Assembly (NCBI GenBank): GCA_947683425.1
Contig: CANTUQ010000017.1
Span: forward strand, 310,001-374,000
DNA from: Excoecaria cochinchinensis
Lineage: Eukaryota > Streptophyta > Magnoliopsida > Malpighiales > Euphorbiaceae
Length of the DNA: 64,000 bases
Reading direction: 5' to 3'
Shown here: positions 31,974 through 44,785 of the stretch, one piece after another
Layout of the letters: each line of letters opens with the position of its first letter
Position numbering within the stretch: the stretch's first letter is position 1
The notes under the pieces: model-generated
Told to the model about the DNA's origin: nothing
Seen by the model: the letters and a program-made list of their open reading frames with translations, nothing else
Databases searched by the model: none
Position numbers and translations under genes: made by a program

Positions 31974-33829
31974 ATGAGTGCTTCTGAGAGTTCATCTAAG
32001 AGGGTAAGAGTGGAGGAGGGCCTTTTGAACGACGATATCCCAGAGTCTCCTAGTACCAGTCAGCCAGATCCACCGAAGAAGAAGGAGCCCAGGAGAAATC
32101 CCCGAGTATGAAGCATCAGCTCGGTCGTAAAGAGTAGTGAGATGTTAGAGCTGCATGAGAGCTTGGGTATTCCCCGAAAGTTATAGGATTCGAGCTCCTG
32201 GGCCAAGTGTCCGAGCTAACACCAAGTTTTCGGGCAAGAAGACCATAGCTGTTTATGAGGCTGATTTTCAGGCTGGAATGAGTCTTCCTCCAATGCCTTT
32301 TGAGGTCGAGATGATGAATTACTATGGTTTAACCATGGGCCAAATTCATCCAAACGCTTGGCGAACTATTTCAGCCTTATAGATGTGGGCGGGCGACGAT
32401 GATATCGACCTGACCCTCCGGCTCTTCCAAGCTACCCACGTGATCGGACTCCGAGTAACTACCAAGAATCACAACTACGTTCAGGCCCGAGCCGGGTACG
32501 GGATCTTTACGGGAAACCCGGAGTCCTTAAAAAATTGGAAGAACCGATTTTTCGTTGTGGAAAGCGATAATGAGTTCGGTTACAGAATAACTTGGGGTCA
32601 TTATGTCAATAAGAACGACAACCCCCTGTACCTTACTGATGAGGAGGAACGAACTCTAACCCGGTAGAGGTCTCTGGCTAGGAATAAAATAGATATTAGG
32701 GATCAGCTCATGTTCGGCTTAACCCAAACAGAATCATCTCAGTGCCCTAGAAAAGGTATATTCTTTTAGCAATTTTTATGTTCTAATATTCTCTCATTGT
32801 TTGGTTTTTTATAGCAATGAAGAGGAATGACACGCCAAGCATGACTGAGATGATGAACGCCAAGAGGCAAAAAATACACGCCCGCCCAGCGCCTATCGAG
32901 ACTTTGCAAGAGACCCCCACTGCGGCTTCCTTCCGTAGCCCAATCACCCCGGCTCCAGCCACCAGCTCGGCACCTATTGAGGTGCCGGGTGACACTCCGC
33001 CCCCGAACCAAGCGAATGATGCTCCTTCATCCGAACATCAGACCACATCCGGGCCTCTATCTCCAAAGGACCATGTAAGAGTGAGGACCTCAAACCCCAA
33101 GCCCAAAAAAAGAGATATGAGAGCCCTCGCTGATGAGGTCTGTGACATCTGGATGGAGGAAGGGGACGATTACTCCCAAGACAACCCCATCTTTTGTGAT
33201 TTTGTGCATTAACTTGCCTGTCCTCCAAAGGGGATTGCATCTCTGATGCGCAGTATTGCTGAGGAGTTGAGCACTACCATCAAGAGGCATCAGATAGAGG
33301 TGGGCTCTCTTGCTCTGTTTTTGCTTTGCCCTGTTCTGATTATCATACTCTATATTCTAAGTTATCGCCTGTTCCGTTACAGGGGTCAATTCTAGGTGGA
33401 GCTGTCATTGCGAAAATGAATAGGTTGATTATGGCCTGGAAGAAGGAGATGTAATCAGTGGCCGGGCAGCGATTCTGAGCTAATGCCGCAGAGGCCAAGC
33501 TAAAGGATTGTGAAAAGAGGGCTCTAGAGGCCAAGGTCAAAGCAACTAATGCACTGAAAAAGGTTACAGAAACCGAGAAAAAAGCAACTGTGAATGAGAG
33601 AGGGAAAGCTGAGGCAAAGGCCGAGCTGAATAAGGTCCAGACCTAGCTCGAGGAGGCTAACAAGGCGAAAGCCAAACTGGAGGAGAAATATTTCGAGTTG
33701 GAGTATAAGTCCCTGGAGTTAGCCATTGACAAGTGTCTTGCTTATAGTCAGAAACTTTTCGAAGCAGTCAAAGGGCGATACCCCGATATGGACTGGTCGT
33801 AGTTGGACGAAGTGCACCCAGATGAATAG
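31974..33829 (+). pseudogene. Antisense gene of the outer Tat-lineage element, decayed
   Basis: Same three-exon plan as 16623-19163: exon 1 31974-32755, exon 2 32815-33299, exon 3 33383-33829, with GT-AG borders. Exon 1 contains GLTMGQIHPNAWRTISAL, matching the Transposase_28-like NGW region of the relative. Exon 2 is basic and Pro/Ser-rich. Exon 3 is a coiled coil of Ala/Glu/Lys heptads ending with a PDMDWS-LDEV motif that parallels DLSWMDD. Stops and a frameshift break exon 1 (near 32109, 32184 and 32380), and stops hit exon 2 (33212) and exon 3, so it is dead. Its value is as an independent copy showing that gene order, exon layout and orientation are conserved. Confidence 0.78.
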
Positions 33830-33939
33830 GTCTCTTTGTATTGTTTTTGACTTAATAAAATCGAGAATTATTTGATTATCGAGTGCTTTGAACTGTTATC
33901 ATAAATAACCGCACTGTCCAATCAATTTAACATCCATAG

Positions 33940-36420
33940 CTAGGGGTTCTGCTTCTACCCACTTGGTGAAGTGGTCAACTGCCACAACCAAAAACTTCTG
34001 CTATCCGGTTGCCAAGGGAAAAGGGCCCAGAATGTCGACACCCCATTGAGCGAATGGGCAAGGACTGTGGATTGGAACCTGAGAGGTAGGCTTCTGATGA
34101 TTCAAATTACAGAACCTTTGGCGTTTATCACATTTCTAGACGAGCTCTTTAGCATATTTCTCCATGCTTGGCCAATAATACCCTTATAGCAAGGCTTTTT
34201 GAGCTATAACTTATGCCCCCTCATGTGCCCCATAGATGCCTTCATGGACCTCTCTCAATACATAGTCGCCCTCTTCCGTGCTCAAGCATCTTGCCCACGG
34301 AGCTGAAAAAGATCGCCTGTACAATTGATCATCTAGAATGGTGTAGCGACTGGATAGCTGAACTACCTTCCGAGCTTGAACCTGATCCTCTAGAAGAGCT
34401 CCAGCGCTCAAATATTGATAAATCGAAAGCCGCTATCCATCCATCGGTTCTTACAGGTGAACCTTATATGTTTCGTGGGTTGGGGCCGATAGAATTGACC
34501 AGATGATGTCTGAAGCAAATGTTTGGCTCTAGAGGCAAGCCTACTTGGCCAAAGTGTCTGCCTCCTCATTCTCTGCACGGGATATTTGCTCGATGGACCA
34601 CACACATCCCAGTTTCTCTAGTTGGGAGAGGAGTGCAGGTGTTAATTCTTTATATCTAATCATTGTCTGGTCCTTTGCTTCAAATTTTCCAAGCATCTGG
34701 CTAACAACCAGCTGTGAGTCAGAGAAAATAGTCAATGAGTCCGGTTTTACCGTGATGGCGAGCTATAGACCAAAGCTAAGAGCTTCATACTCCGCAACAT
34801 TGTTGGATGCTTGAAATGCTATGTGAGCCATTCCTCGAATTTTTATCTTTCCAGGTCCGATTAGGATCACTCCGGCTCCGGCACCTATGGATGAAGATGC
34901 TCTATCTACATACAACTTCCAAGAACATGGGCTTGGCTTCGGTGGAGGTGTATGTAACTCTGCTATAAAATCAGCTAAGACCTGACCCTCATTGATGGGC
35001 GTCTCATACCGGACATCAACCTCTCCCAATCGAGCTACCCATTCAGTAATTCTCCCAGATGCTTCCGACTTCTATAACACCTTTCTGAGATTTGAGTTCG
35101 TCCGAACCGCCACGGTGTGTACTTGGAAGTAAGGCCGTAGTTTGATGGCTGATGTAACTAATGTGAAGGCGAGTTATTCCAGTATGGGGTATCTCAGTTC
35201 GGCGCCTCTCAGAACCTTACTGGTGTAATAGATGGGGAACTGTTGGCTACCCTCTTCTCTTATCAAAACCGAACCCACTGCTCCGGATGAAACTGCTAGA
35301 TACATGTATAGGGTTTCTCCCGATTGAGGCCGACTTAACAAAGGTGGGGTGCTAAGAAAAAGCTTCAACTCTTTAAATGCTTTCCGGCAGTTCGGAGTCC
35401 ATTTAAAATTTTTTACCCTTTCGAGAGTGCTGTAAAAGGGTAGACATCATTTAGCTGAACAAGAAAGATTCTGCCGAGAGCTGTTACCTTTCCATTGAGT
35501 TTCTGCACCTCCCTTATTGACTTTGGGAGTTCCATCTCCAGAATAGCTTGGATTTTCACTGGGTCAGCCTCTATTCCTCTTTTCGAGATCATGAAACCTA
35601 AGAATTTTCTGGACTGCACCCCGAAAGCACACTTCTCTGGGTTGAGCTTCAGACTGAACTTCCTCAAGATTGTGAAAGTCTCAGCTAGCTAGGTTCGTAA
35701 GCTCTCTGCCATCTTACTCTTGACAATCATGTCATCTATGTAGACTTCCACATTTCTTTCGAGCTGATCTGTGAACATCGTGTTCATCAATCTCTGATAA
35801 GTGGCACTGGCATTCTTTAGTCCAAATGGCATGACTCGGTAACAATAAGTAGCCCGGTGCGTGACAAAAGCAGTTTTTTCCTCACCAGTTTTGTTCATGG
35901 GGATCTGGTGATATCCCGCAGAGGCATCCAAAAATGCGTGTTTTTCGAATCCCGAAGTGGAGTCGACTAGGAGATCTATGTTGGACAGCGGGTAGCTATC
36001 CTTGGGCAAGCCTTGTTAAGATCCGTGAAGTCAACACACATCCTCCACTTTCCGCTAGATTTTTTAACCAGCACCACATTTGACAGCCAGTCCGAAATAG
36101 CACTTCCCTTATAAACCCATTCTTCAACAGCGTGTCAATCTCTTCCAACATTGCCAACTGCCACTCGGGAGCATGGTTCCTCTTTTTCTGTTTAACAGGC
36201 TTGCAGTTAGGTTGTACATTAAGTGAGTGGCACATTACCTTGGAAGATACACCCTTGATATCCGAAGGTTGCTAGGCGAACACATCTGTGAACTCTGAGA
36301 GTACTGCTACCAGTGCCTCTTTTTCCTTGCCCGTCTTATTGGCTGTGATCTTGACCACTTTTCCCAGTGAGAACTCCACTTCCTGAAGTGAGTCTAAGGG
36401 CTCGGCCATTTGAATTTTTT
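33940..36420 (-). pseudogene. Outer element pol: RT, RNase H, second RNase H, partial integrase
   Basis: RT lies about 36240-35410, including MPFGLKNASATYQ and VEVYIDDMIVKS. RT-linked RNase H is about 35370-35030, the archaeal-type RNase H about 34920-34540 (WKLYVDRASSSIG, IFSDSQLVVSQ) and integrase about 34400-33940 (HEGIYGAHEGA, GVDILGPFP). The integrase stops after the first part of its catalytic core near VDHFTKWVEAEP; the remaining core and C-terminus are deleted, and a stop appears soon after. Many stops and frame changes mark it as old. Similarity to 12649-16028 places it in the Tat lineage. Confidence 0.88.
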
Positions 36421-36779
36421 TATGATTTGATTCTATTTGCTGTACATTTTATGGTTTACAACAAGGAGAAACAATTAATTTTGACTTACATGTGTCTTTA
36501 AATTGGTGCTTCAGTAATATTATTTTAATTTATAGTTTTTGGGATGATTGAGATAGGTTATACATTTTAATTAATTTCAAATATCGCACAACCTCTGGTT
36601 TGCTTATGCTCTTTCCACCATTTTCAAAGGTTGAAGAAGAATAAAACAAAAGAAGGGAAGTTTTCCATCACAATATCTACTGACCAGTTAACCCATTCAT
36701 TCTCCCTCATCCATGCCAGGATTTGGGACCTCGAGGCCGTTAAGGTCATCAATCTCTCATCGCTAGAGCTCGGATTTGT
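36421..36779. other. Unrelated filler where gag C-terminus and protease should be
   Basis: Between the gag remnant and the start of pol sequence there are about 360 bp, of which 36421-36660 is AT-rich and shows no gag, zinc-knuckle or protease coding on either strand. In the intact relative this interval encodes the zinc knuckle and protease. Deletion with filler or a later small insertion would explain it. Confidence 0.5.
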
Positions 36780-37569
36780 GACTACATAAGCTCGGTTTGA
36801 GTTGCCCGATCCTCTGTTTCTAACATCGTCTCACCCTCCGTTATTCCTATCCCGGCCTGTTCGAAAACCTCTATCTGATTCTCTAAGTTGAGAACTGTAT
36901 CTGAGTCAACGAGCTTCATCCATTCGAATATATTTATGAGCCCGAGACATGAGCTTGGTGAAGTCACTCGGTGGCTTTTTGCTGAGGGAGTCACTGAAGT
37001 CTTGACACCTGGTGTTGCGAATGAGAGTGTTGATAGCCACTTCCAGATTCAAATTCTGAATGTCCATAGCCACCATATTAAACCGTTCTACATAGGTTCG
37101 TAGTGATTCTCCCTTCTCTTGATGAATCAAAGTGAGCTCAGCCGAAACTTTTGCTGGTCGTATAGCTGCCACGAACTTAGCAATGAACATGTCACTGAAC
37201 TGCTCAAAGCTATAGACAGAGTGCTCGGGTAGATTGCGAAACCAAATCTATGCGGACTCTATGAGGGTTTGGGAGAAAATTTTGCACAAAGCAGCATCTT
37301 CTATAGTATGCACCAGTATGGTATGATGGAATTCATTCAGATGAGCTCGGGGGTCGGTACTGTCATTGTGCTTTAGCAGGTTTGATAATCTTATCTGGGG
37401 GAAGGGGGCAACCAAAATGTCCTTAGACAGGGGGGATTGAAAACTTCCTTAATACTGCAAAGTACTGCGGTTCTGATATTTCTGCATTCTTTCTTCAAAC
37501 ATCCTTTCAAACTGCTCGGTTGTCATGGTTATTGTTGCGCTAGGGGCAAGCGTGCTCGGTAAAGGTGGT
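36780..37569 (-). pseudogene. Outer element gag, 3' part
   Basis: Minus-strand coding similar to retrotransposon gag: LTLIHQEKGESLRTYVERFN and SKKPPSDFTKLMSRAHKYIR, matching the LRDYIDKFQ and FAELMERARQHI regions of the relative. It continues across the chromovirus insertion from 52590-52980. Stops are present in the 37200-37450 stretch. Confidence 0.82.
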
Positions 37570-40500
37570 TGTGGCGCCCTATACCCGTATGTGATACGGA
37601 TATCGGGTGCCGCCCCACTGAACTAACATACACTCTAATACTTTAATATCCGATTAAATAACTGTTCATTTTAATCCGGTTAACCTAATTAAACTATTCA
37701 AGTTATTAAATAGATAATTAATTAGAACCGGTATTTTTTTTGAATAGTACTGTATGTATAATACTGTGTGAATAGTGCCGTATGGCAAAGACAATTTACT
37801 TAAGTCTATTAATACTTATTAATTAATCATCAAACTTAATATTTCTACCTTAATTCACTATTAATTATGCCGATTGACCTATAACTGTCTAAGTTACTAT
37901 TTATCTGGTCAATTTTTCTTTAACTTAAAAATCTATATTTTACTTTACCAATAGTGTTAACTTAATTTTTACTAATTATTAGGCATGCCCAGACAAATAT
38001 AAACTAGTGAAGTTTTAGCAATCTATTACATACCAAAACTCAAAACAATACTATAAGTCATATACATGCTAAACTTCTTAACATACTTAAATATTCCAAA
38101 TAAATCCTTCCTTACCACTTTCAAAGGGTGAGGTATGCACTGCTCCCAAAATCTTACGGAATACCTACATGCAGTCAAATAAAACTACGTGTTAAGCATT
38201 AAATATGCTCAGTGGTGATTGCAATTTCATAAATTTTCACTTAATTTAATTTTTTATGCATAATAATATTCATAATAATAACATTTAATATTCATAATTA
38301 AACACATTACATTTCATTACTAATTATTCATGCAATATTATATTTAATTCTTCTTAAATTTCATGATCAGGGCAATTACACAATTAATCACATAAATAAT
38401 CTTAATTACCATTTTATTCTTAACTTATGGTAATATTTTAATTATATCCTTAAACTTTTTCAAAATGACAAAAATGCCATTGGTTCATTTTAATTTCACT
38501 TATTTGCCATTATGCCATTAGTTCATTCTAATTTCAATAATATTACAATTATGCCACTAATTTATTTTTAATTCAACAATATTACTATTTTATCACTAAT
38601 TTACATGCCAAATTACGGTTTTACCCTCCAATTAACATTTTCATGTCAATTTACATTTTTTACCTCTAAAAAGTGGCCAATTTTCATATTTAACCATTTA
38701 TTTATATTTTTACCCTTATTAACCATCCTTAACACACATATGCACAAAATTACAATTTTGCCCTTAAACCTTTTATTTAATAATATTTATGCCCTTTTTC
38801 CACATAAATATTATTTTAATCATACTTTTACCATTTTAATTTTATTTTTACCATTATACCCCTGTAACACACTGGTAGACTCTATATACAGGATAAACTA
38901 GACGTGAACTCCAGAACTTCACAGAAATATCAGAGGAATCCTGTAGGACCACCACTGTCTTAAATACAGTATAGTACAATGAAATATTCAGATACAGTGA
39001 AATAAGACCATCATTGGCCTATTTAAAAAGTGAAACGCCATGCTCACACCCGCGGTCTTATGTTCCTATGGCATGCCAATATATCCTGAACTAAACTTGA
39101 CTACCAGATCACTACATAGGGCAATATTATTTTATTTTTCACATTATTAATATGATATACTTATTTTTCATAGTATATCATCATAATATCTTATTCTTTT
39201 TCATACCATTTCATCATTTCACATGTGATTATCATCATTACATCATCACATTTTATGTAAACTTAGTATTTTATCATGGTACACATGCATACATACATAC
39301 ATGTATACGATCCACATACCAATTTATTTACATTAATTCTTTTTATCAATTTTATCATTTATTTAGGCCAATTTCATGATGTATAACATCACAATACCAT
39401 CAATTTCAATGAAAACATATAACAATCATGACTTTACACATGATATACATTCGGCCATACATACATCACATGCCTCATGATGTTTTCACATGCTCTAACA
39501 CATACCATTCATTAATTCACTTGCCAACTACCATAGATCCATCATAATTATACATAAAACATCATGAAAACACATGAAAATCACATGAATTACATTCGGC
39601 CAAAGAAGGAACTTTTCACAGAAAATTTATTTCTTCAATTTAATCATCCATACAATTATTTTTAACATCCCTAAGCATGAATATCATGTTAATTTCAATT
39701 AAACATGCATAAATTACATACTTTATTCACAAACATAATCTAAATCCATATTTTTACCATGGAATTAAATGGAATTTGCAATCACAAATCTTAGATCCTT
39801 AAATATACTTCTCAATTTTTCTTTTCCTTACCCTTAGCTTTGTTGGAGGTTCCCTCATCTATTGGACATAATTATGTCCAAACACAAAAATTAAAATTTA
39901 ATCAAAACCAAGTTTCCTTTCATCAAATAAACTTAATAAACATCTAATTCACATCCTAATCTACCTTTAGGAACCTTAAAACCAAATTTAAAACTCTTAA
40001 ATCTATTACCTAAATTTTACACCCAAACTTCAAGTCTAGATTTCACCCACTTATACTCCTCCAAACGAAATTCTAAGACCACCAATGGATTCTAGATGAG
40101 CTGAATTATGTTAAAGAGATTTGATTTTGAGGTGAGAAAAGGAAAAATTGAAGAAAGATGGGAGAGAAGAGAGGAAGAAGAATTCGGCCAAAGAGAGAGG
40201 AAGAGGGAGGCAGAAATAAAATGGAATCCAAGGGATTTCCAGATTTTTGGGTGCTTTTATATGGGTCCAATTGGACCCAACCGGGTCCAACCAAAGTGAT
40301 TGAGCCGACTTGGTCCGATTTTTAGTTTTCGATTCATTTTTAACTGTTTTAGTGAAATTAAATGTTCCTTAATTCATTTTCACTCCCAACCAATTCCATC
40401 ATTCTTATAATATTAAAATTTGTCTCCCTACAAAATTTTAGCTCAATCAGAGTCTGTTTGGGGTCTGGTTCACTTAAACCGGTCTAATTCGGTTCAATCT

Positions 40501-41248
40501 GGTTTTGCTGTAAAATACAATTCTAATGCTGTCAAAAATTTCTAAAAATTATTTTAAGAATTTTATCCTCTTATAGTAGACCATTTTATCTACTCCAACT
40601 ATTTATAAAAATTCGGTCAAAATTCAGTCAAACCTTGGTTCAATCGAACCGAACCAGAGAAAGTTCAGACTGACTTTCAGAAGCCTATTTGACATCATTT
40701 TTACACCAGATTACACCTTTATACTCCAATTAATATCCTCTTTCTGATGGTGAAATAAAATATTTTCGGGTACTATTCACCCTGTAGTCACTATTTTATA
40801 GGCCCCACAGTTACTATTCAGGGGACCCACAATTATTATTCACAGACCAGTCAAAAATGCTATCACTATTTATGGGACCCACAGTTATTATTAATCATAA
40901 TAACATTACTGATGTCATCATGATGTTATTGATGATGTCACCACTCATGGTCTCACATTTACTATTGAGTGATCCCCACCTGGGCCCACTTTTACTTTTC
41001 AGTGGATCTCACATGGGCCCACTTTTTACTATTCACTAAAGTAAACACTTTTATTTACTGTTTCGGCAATTTCGGACTTGTTTAACCTCCGATTGACCTG
41101 AAATTTACGCCTACGGACTCGTATTGAGGAGCTCTATCCAATGGTACAATAAAATATTTTTTGATTTAGGAAAGTACTATTACCTCGAAAGCACTATTCA
41201 TTCTTGAAAAATACTATTTACGAATAATCCAGTATTGGGGCTGTTATA
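37570..41248 (-). repeat. 3' LTR of the nested chromovirus (3679 bp)
   Basis: Plus strand starts TGTGGCGCCC and ends GGCTGTTATA, where the 5' copy ends TTACA. A TATA box reads CATATAAAAG on the minus strand near 40253-40265. AT-rich, with no credible ORF. Confidence 0.92.
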
Positions 41249-41262
41249 ATCTCTCCTACCAA

Positions 41263-41886
41263 TTAAAAATTTCGTCCTCGAAATTTACCTGAACTGAAGA
41301 ACTGGGGATACTGTTGTCTCATAGTGTCTTCTGGTTCCCATGTCGCTTCCTCGACATTGTGGTGATTCCAGAGAATCTTCACCGGTGGAATTTATTTATT
41401 CCTGAGCTGCTTCACTTCTCTAGCCAGGATCTTCACTGGATACTCCTCATAAGTCATGTCTGGCTGAACTCGAACTTCTTCAAGCTTGATGACATGACTG
41501 GGGTCTGAACGGTACCTTCGAAGCATAGAGACGTGGAAGACGTCATGGATCTTCTCTAACTCTTGTGAAAACTTCAATTTGTAAGCTACTGGTCTAACCC
41601 GCTGAATAATTTCATACGGGCCAATGAATCTCGGACTCAGCTTGCCTTTCTTTCCAAATCTCAGGACCTTTTTCCATAGAGAAACTTTCAGAAAAACTTT
41701 ATCTCCCACTTAAAACTCTATATCTTTCCTGTTAAGATCTGCATAAGACTTTTGCCGATCCATGGCTTTTTTTAGTTTGTCTTTAATCACTCGAACCTTT
41801 TCTTCAGTTTCTCGAATCAAATCTGACCCCATAATCTTATTTTCACTGAGCTCTGTCCAACAAAGAGGAGTTCTGCACTTTCTACC
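41263..41886 (-). pseudogene. Nested chromovirus integrase C-terminus and chromodomain
   Basis: Minus strand: RKCRTPLCWTELSENK continues the integrase from across the solo LTR, then GPYEIIQRVRP (about 41610) and HVSMLRRYRSDPSHV. The chromodomain lies about 41450-41290 (YPVKILAREVKQLRNK, then VEEATWE in a later stretch). A TAA interrupts right after RNK near 41390 and another stop lies near 41710. The frame ends at 41263, about 15 bp from the LTR. Confidence 0.88.
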
Positions 41887-42309
41887 TGTAGACACCGGGT
41901 CCCGAGTCGGGTTTAATGTCAAAAAGTGATTTTGGGTCCTTAGTAATTCCCTCCGAAAAAAAATATATATATATATATATAATATAGATTAGGTAGGTAA
42001 AATTAGAAATTAATCATTAATGTTGGGTTAATTTCATTTATTAATATTGTAAGTTTAATTCGATAATTAAAATGCATGAAAGATTAAAGATTAATTAGTT
42101 AATATGTAAAGTGTTTAATTAATTAGATAAATTATATGATATATTAAATAGATTAATTATATTAAGATGTAAAATATGTAATGTAATTCATATGTAATGT
42201 TTAATTAATATGTAATGTTTAAATTAATTAATGTGTGTTATTTGAATTAAGTTAAATTAATTAAGAAATTAAAATGGAGGAAATTACAATTGTGCACCTA
42301 ATTTGCCCT

Positions 42310-42720
42310 AGTTTTGGAGTATAAAAAGAAAAGGAATGAAGGAAAAAAGGGGGCTCTCTTCGGATTGGGATTGGGAACACAGAGAGAAGGAAAAAGCCAA
42401 GGAAAAGAAAAAGAAAGGGAGAGCTGAGAGCAGTGGTGGCCGGCCATAGGAGGAGAAGGAAAGAAATAGAAAAGAGAGTAGAAAAGAGAGCAAAAGAGAG
42501 AGAGAGTATAAGACAAAGACTAAGAAAAAGGAAAAGAAAAGCAAAGGAAAAAGAAAGAGAGAGCAAGAGGAAGAGCTGAAAACCCAGGAAACCAGACCAA
42601 AGAGAAACCAAAAAGAAAAGGAAATATAGAAGACATAGCAAGAGAGAGCAAGGAAAAAGGGACCAAGAGCAAAGAGAAATAGGAGGAAAGTAGAAAGAAG
42701 AAGAGAGGGTGGAACAGGGG
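42310..42720. repeat. Purine-rich tract in the solo LTR
   Basis: The plus strand is overwhelmingly A and G for about 400 bp, so the minus strand is pyrimidine-rich. Leu/Ser/Phe-rich reading frames on the minus strand here are by-products of this bias. Confidence 0.8.
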
Positions 42721-43080
42721 CCAACGGAGACCAACGGCGCCGGAGAGAAGAAGAGAAAGAAAAAAAGAGAGGGGAAGGAGGCGTTGCCTCCGCAGGCCAG
42801 CCACGGCCGCCGATCGCCGCACGCGCCCCGCCATCGTGGAGAGGAGGTCCGGATGAAACCATCGGTGGTCGCCGTTACTCCATCAGCCGCCAGAAGCCGG
42901 CGCGTGAGAGAGGAAGACCCGGACGCTTCAAGACGTTTTCCGGCAACGGCAGCGCTCTTTCCGGTGAGTGACCCGTTCCGGTGGCTTCCCGGTGTCCCGG
43001 TGTCCCGATCTCCCTTCCGGCATAGGTGGTGTCGACCACCTCTCTTCCGGCGAGGTAAGTCCCCTTTCCCTATTTTATGA

Positions 43081-43138
<58 letters not shown>

Positions 43139-43560
43139 TATTTTCTGTTTATTAATATTATAATATTATTATATTATTACTATTATTATTATTATTATGT
43201 TTATTTATTATTCTGTATTTATATTATTATTATTATCTTTATTATTATTATTATTATTTGTTTGGTGTTTATTTAATATTCTGTTTTTAGTATTATTATT
43301 ATTATTAGTTGATTTACTAGTTTACATTATTATTATCTAATTTATTTGATTTATGCATTATGGTGTTATATTGTTTATAATTGTTATTAGCATTAATTAA
43401 TTTATGTTTATTTTACTTTCCTTGCTATTATTATGCTTATTGTTATTATTATTGTGTTTATTATTTATTTGAGTTATTATTTGTTATCATTATTATTTAT
43501 TGTTATTATTAATATTATTTATTTATATTATTATTATTGCTATTATTATTAATATTATTT
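43081..43560. repeat. (ATT)n / (TTA)n microsatellite arrays
   Basis: An almost uninterrupted ATT array covers 43081-43140, followed by interrupted arrays to about 43560 inside the solo LTR. Confidence 0.92.
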
Positions 43561-44785
43561 AATTTATATATCTTAGCATTATTATTTTATGATATTACCG
43601 CAAGCATTATTATTTTTATTTTATTATTATAATTATCATTTATATTGCATATCCATTAATTACACTAAATTAACTATCAATTTATTTCATTAATAATTTG
43701 TTTAATTAATTATTCATTTATCGATTTATTTATCATTTAATTTAATTTAATCCATTATTAACTTTAATTATTTTCCCAATTTACTTTATCCAAGTATTCA
43801 TTTATTTGTTCATCTATATTTATCTTTATTTCGGATTTTTTGGCACTAATTGTGTTTATTCATTTTGTGAGATAATATTATTTGTTCTTGGGATGGCTTG
43901 GATGTGAGATGACGACATTGGCCCAATGTTGAGCATTCCCACCCGGTTTAATTCTTTTAACCTTGTCTCTTGTTTTATTTTTATTTATCTTTATTATTCA
44001 TTATTATTTTATGTAAATTATTTTATATCGCTGTAATAAAAATGGATTAATGTTTTATAGTAATTAATTTGGATTTTTTTGTAAAACTAAGGACCAATGT
44101 CCTGTTTTCATCCAATAAATTCTTCACTAAAAATCGATTTATAATAAATACATGCAAGGACCAATGTCCTCATTATTAATGAATAACCCGTTTTATGCAT
44201 GTATTGCACTTTTACAAATGGGAGTTGTATTCAGCTCCTAATGTTATTGTAATTTATTCTTGAATGCTTTATTTTGGATTTTGCTTCCATTTACCGCTTT
44301 TAACGTGAATGATTGCGCTTTAATCAAATTGCATCGTGTGGAGAGAGAGAACTAATGAACTTAAAACTTAATTGTAAAATTAATCAAGGTAGAAATAGAT
44401 GAGAAGTCCCGAACCCAGCTCTGGTCTTTGGGCTCAAAGAGCCGAGAGGTCTATCCGATCACTCGTTGGAACTAAGACCTCCAAGACACCTTTTGTGTCA
44501 CGAGACTTAGACGTTAATCCTAGGCTCCTTTGGGAGAGAGGTTTACCCTCCAAGACCCCTTTGGTTGGCCCAAAATGGATAATAAGCGCAGTCTTAGGCT
44601 CTCCGAGGCGAGAGAAACTTTCCCAATGTTCTATTGGGTGGCGACTCCATGAAACCTCCTTGTTGCCCAAAATTGACGCACTCGCAATTCATTGCAAGTT
44701 GCCAACGGACCCACAAATGGCCCGATCGCCCTCGAGCGGGCGGTCGTACGGGCGGCATGCGGGGCCCGGCGCGCGTCACACTACC

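Larger units (their letters stand above)
41887..44780 (+). repeat. Solo LTR of an Ogre-like family, inside the chromovirus integrase
   Basis: Begins TGTAGACACCGGGTCC and ends GCGCGTCACA; the target duplication CTACC is perfect (41882-41886, 44781-44785). Ends and the 3' region (from about 44397) match the LTR at 59589-62278, so the family is the same although the middle has diverged. It contains a 400-bp purine-rich stretch, a GC-rich stretch at 42780-43060 and long (ATT)n arrays. At 2894 bp with no internal region, it was left by LTR-LTR recombination. Confidence 0.93.

Noticed and set aside
36421..36660. A separate inserted mobile element in the outer gag-pol
   Set aside because: I found no terminal repeats or target duplication around it, so it is recorded only as filler.
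42261..42862. Overlapping minus-strand ORFs rich in Leu, Phe and Ser, looking like membrane proteins
   Set aside because: They are the complement of a purine-rich tract in a solo LTR. Overlapping frames all give the same kind of low-complexity peptide, and there is no start context or family similarity.
42968..43276. ORF with long poly-isoleucine/tyrosine
   Set aside because: It translates the (ATT)n microsatellite.
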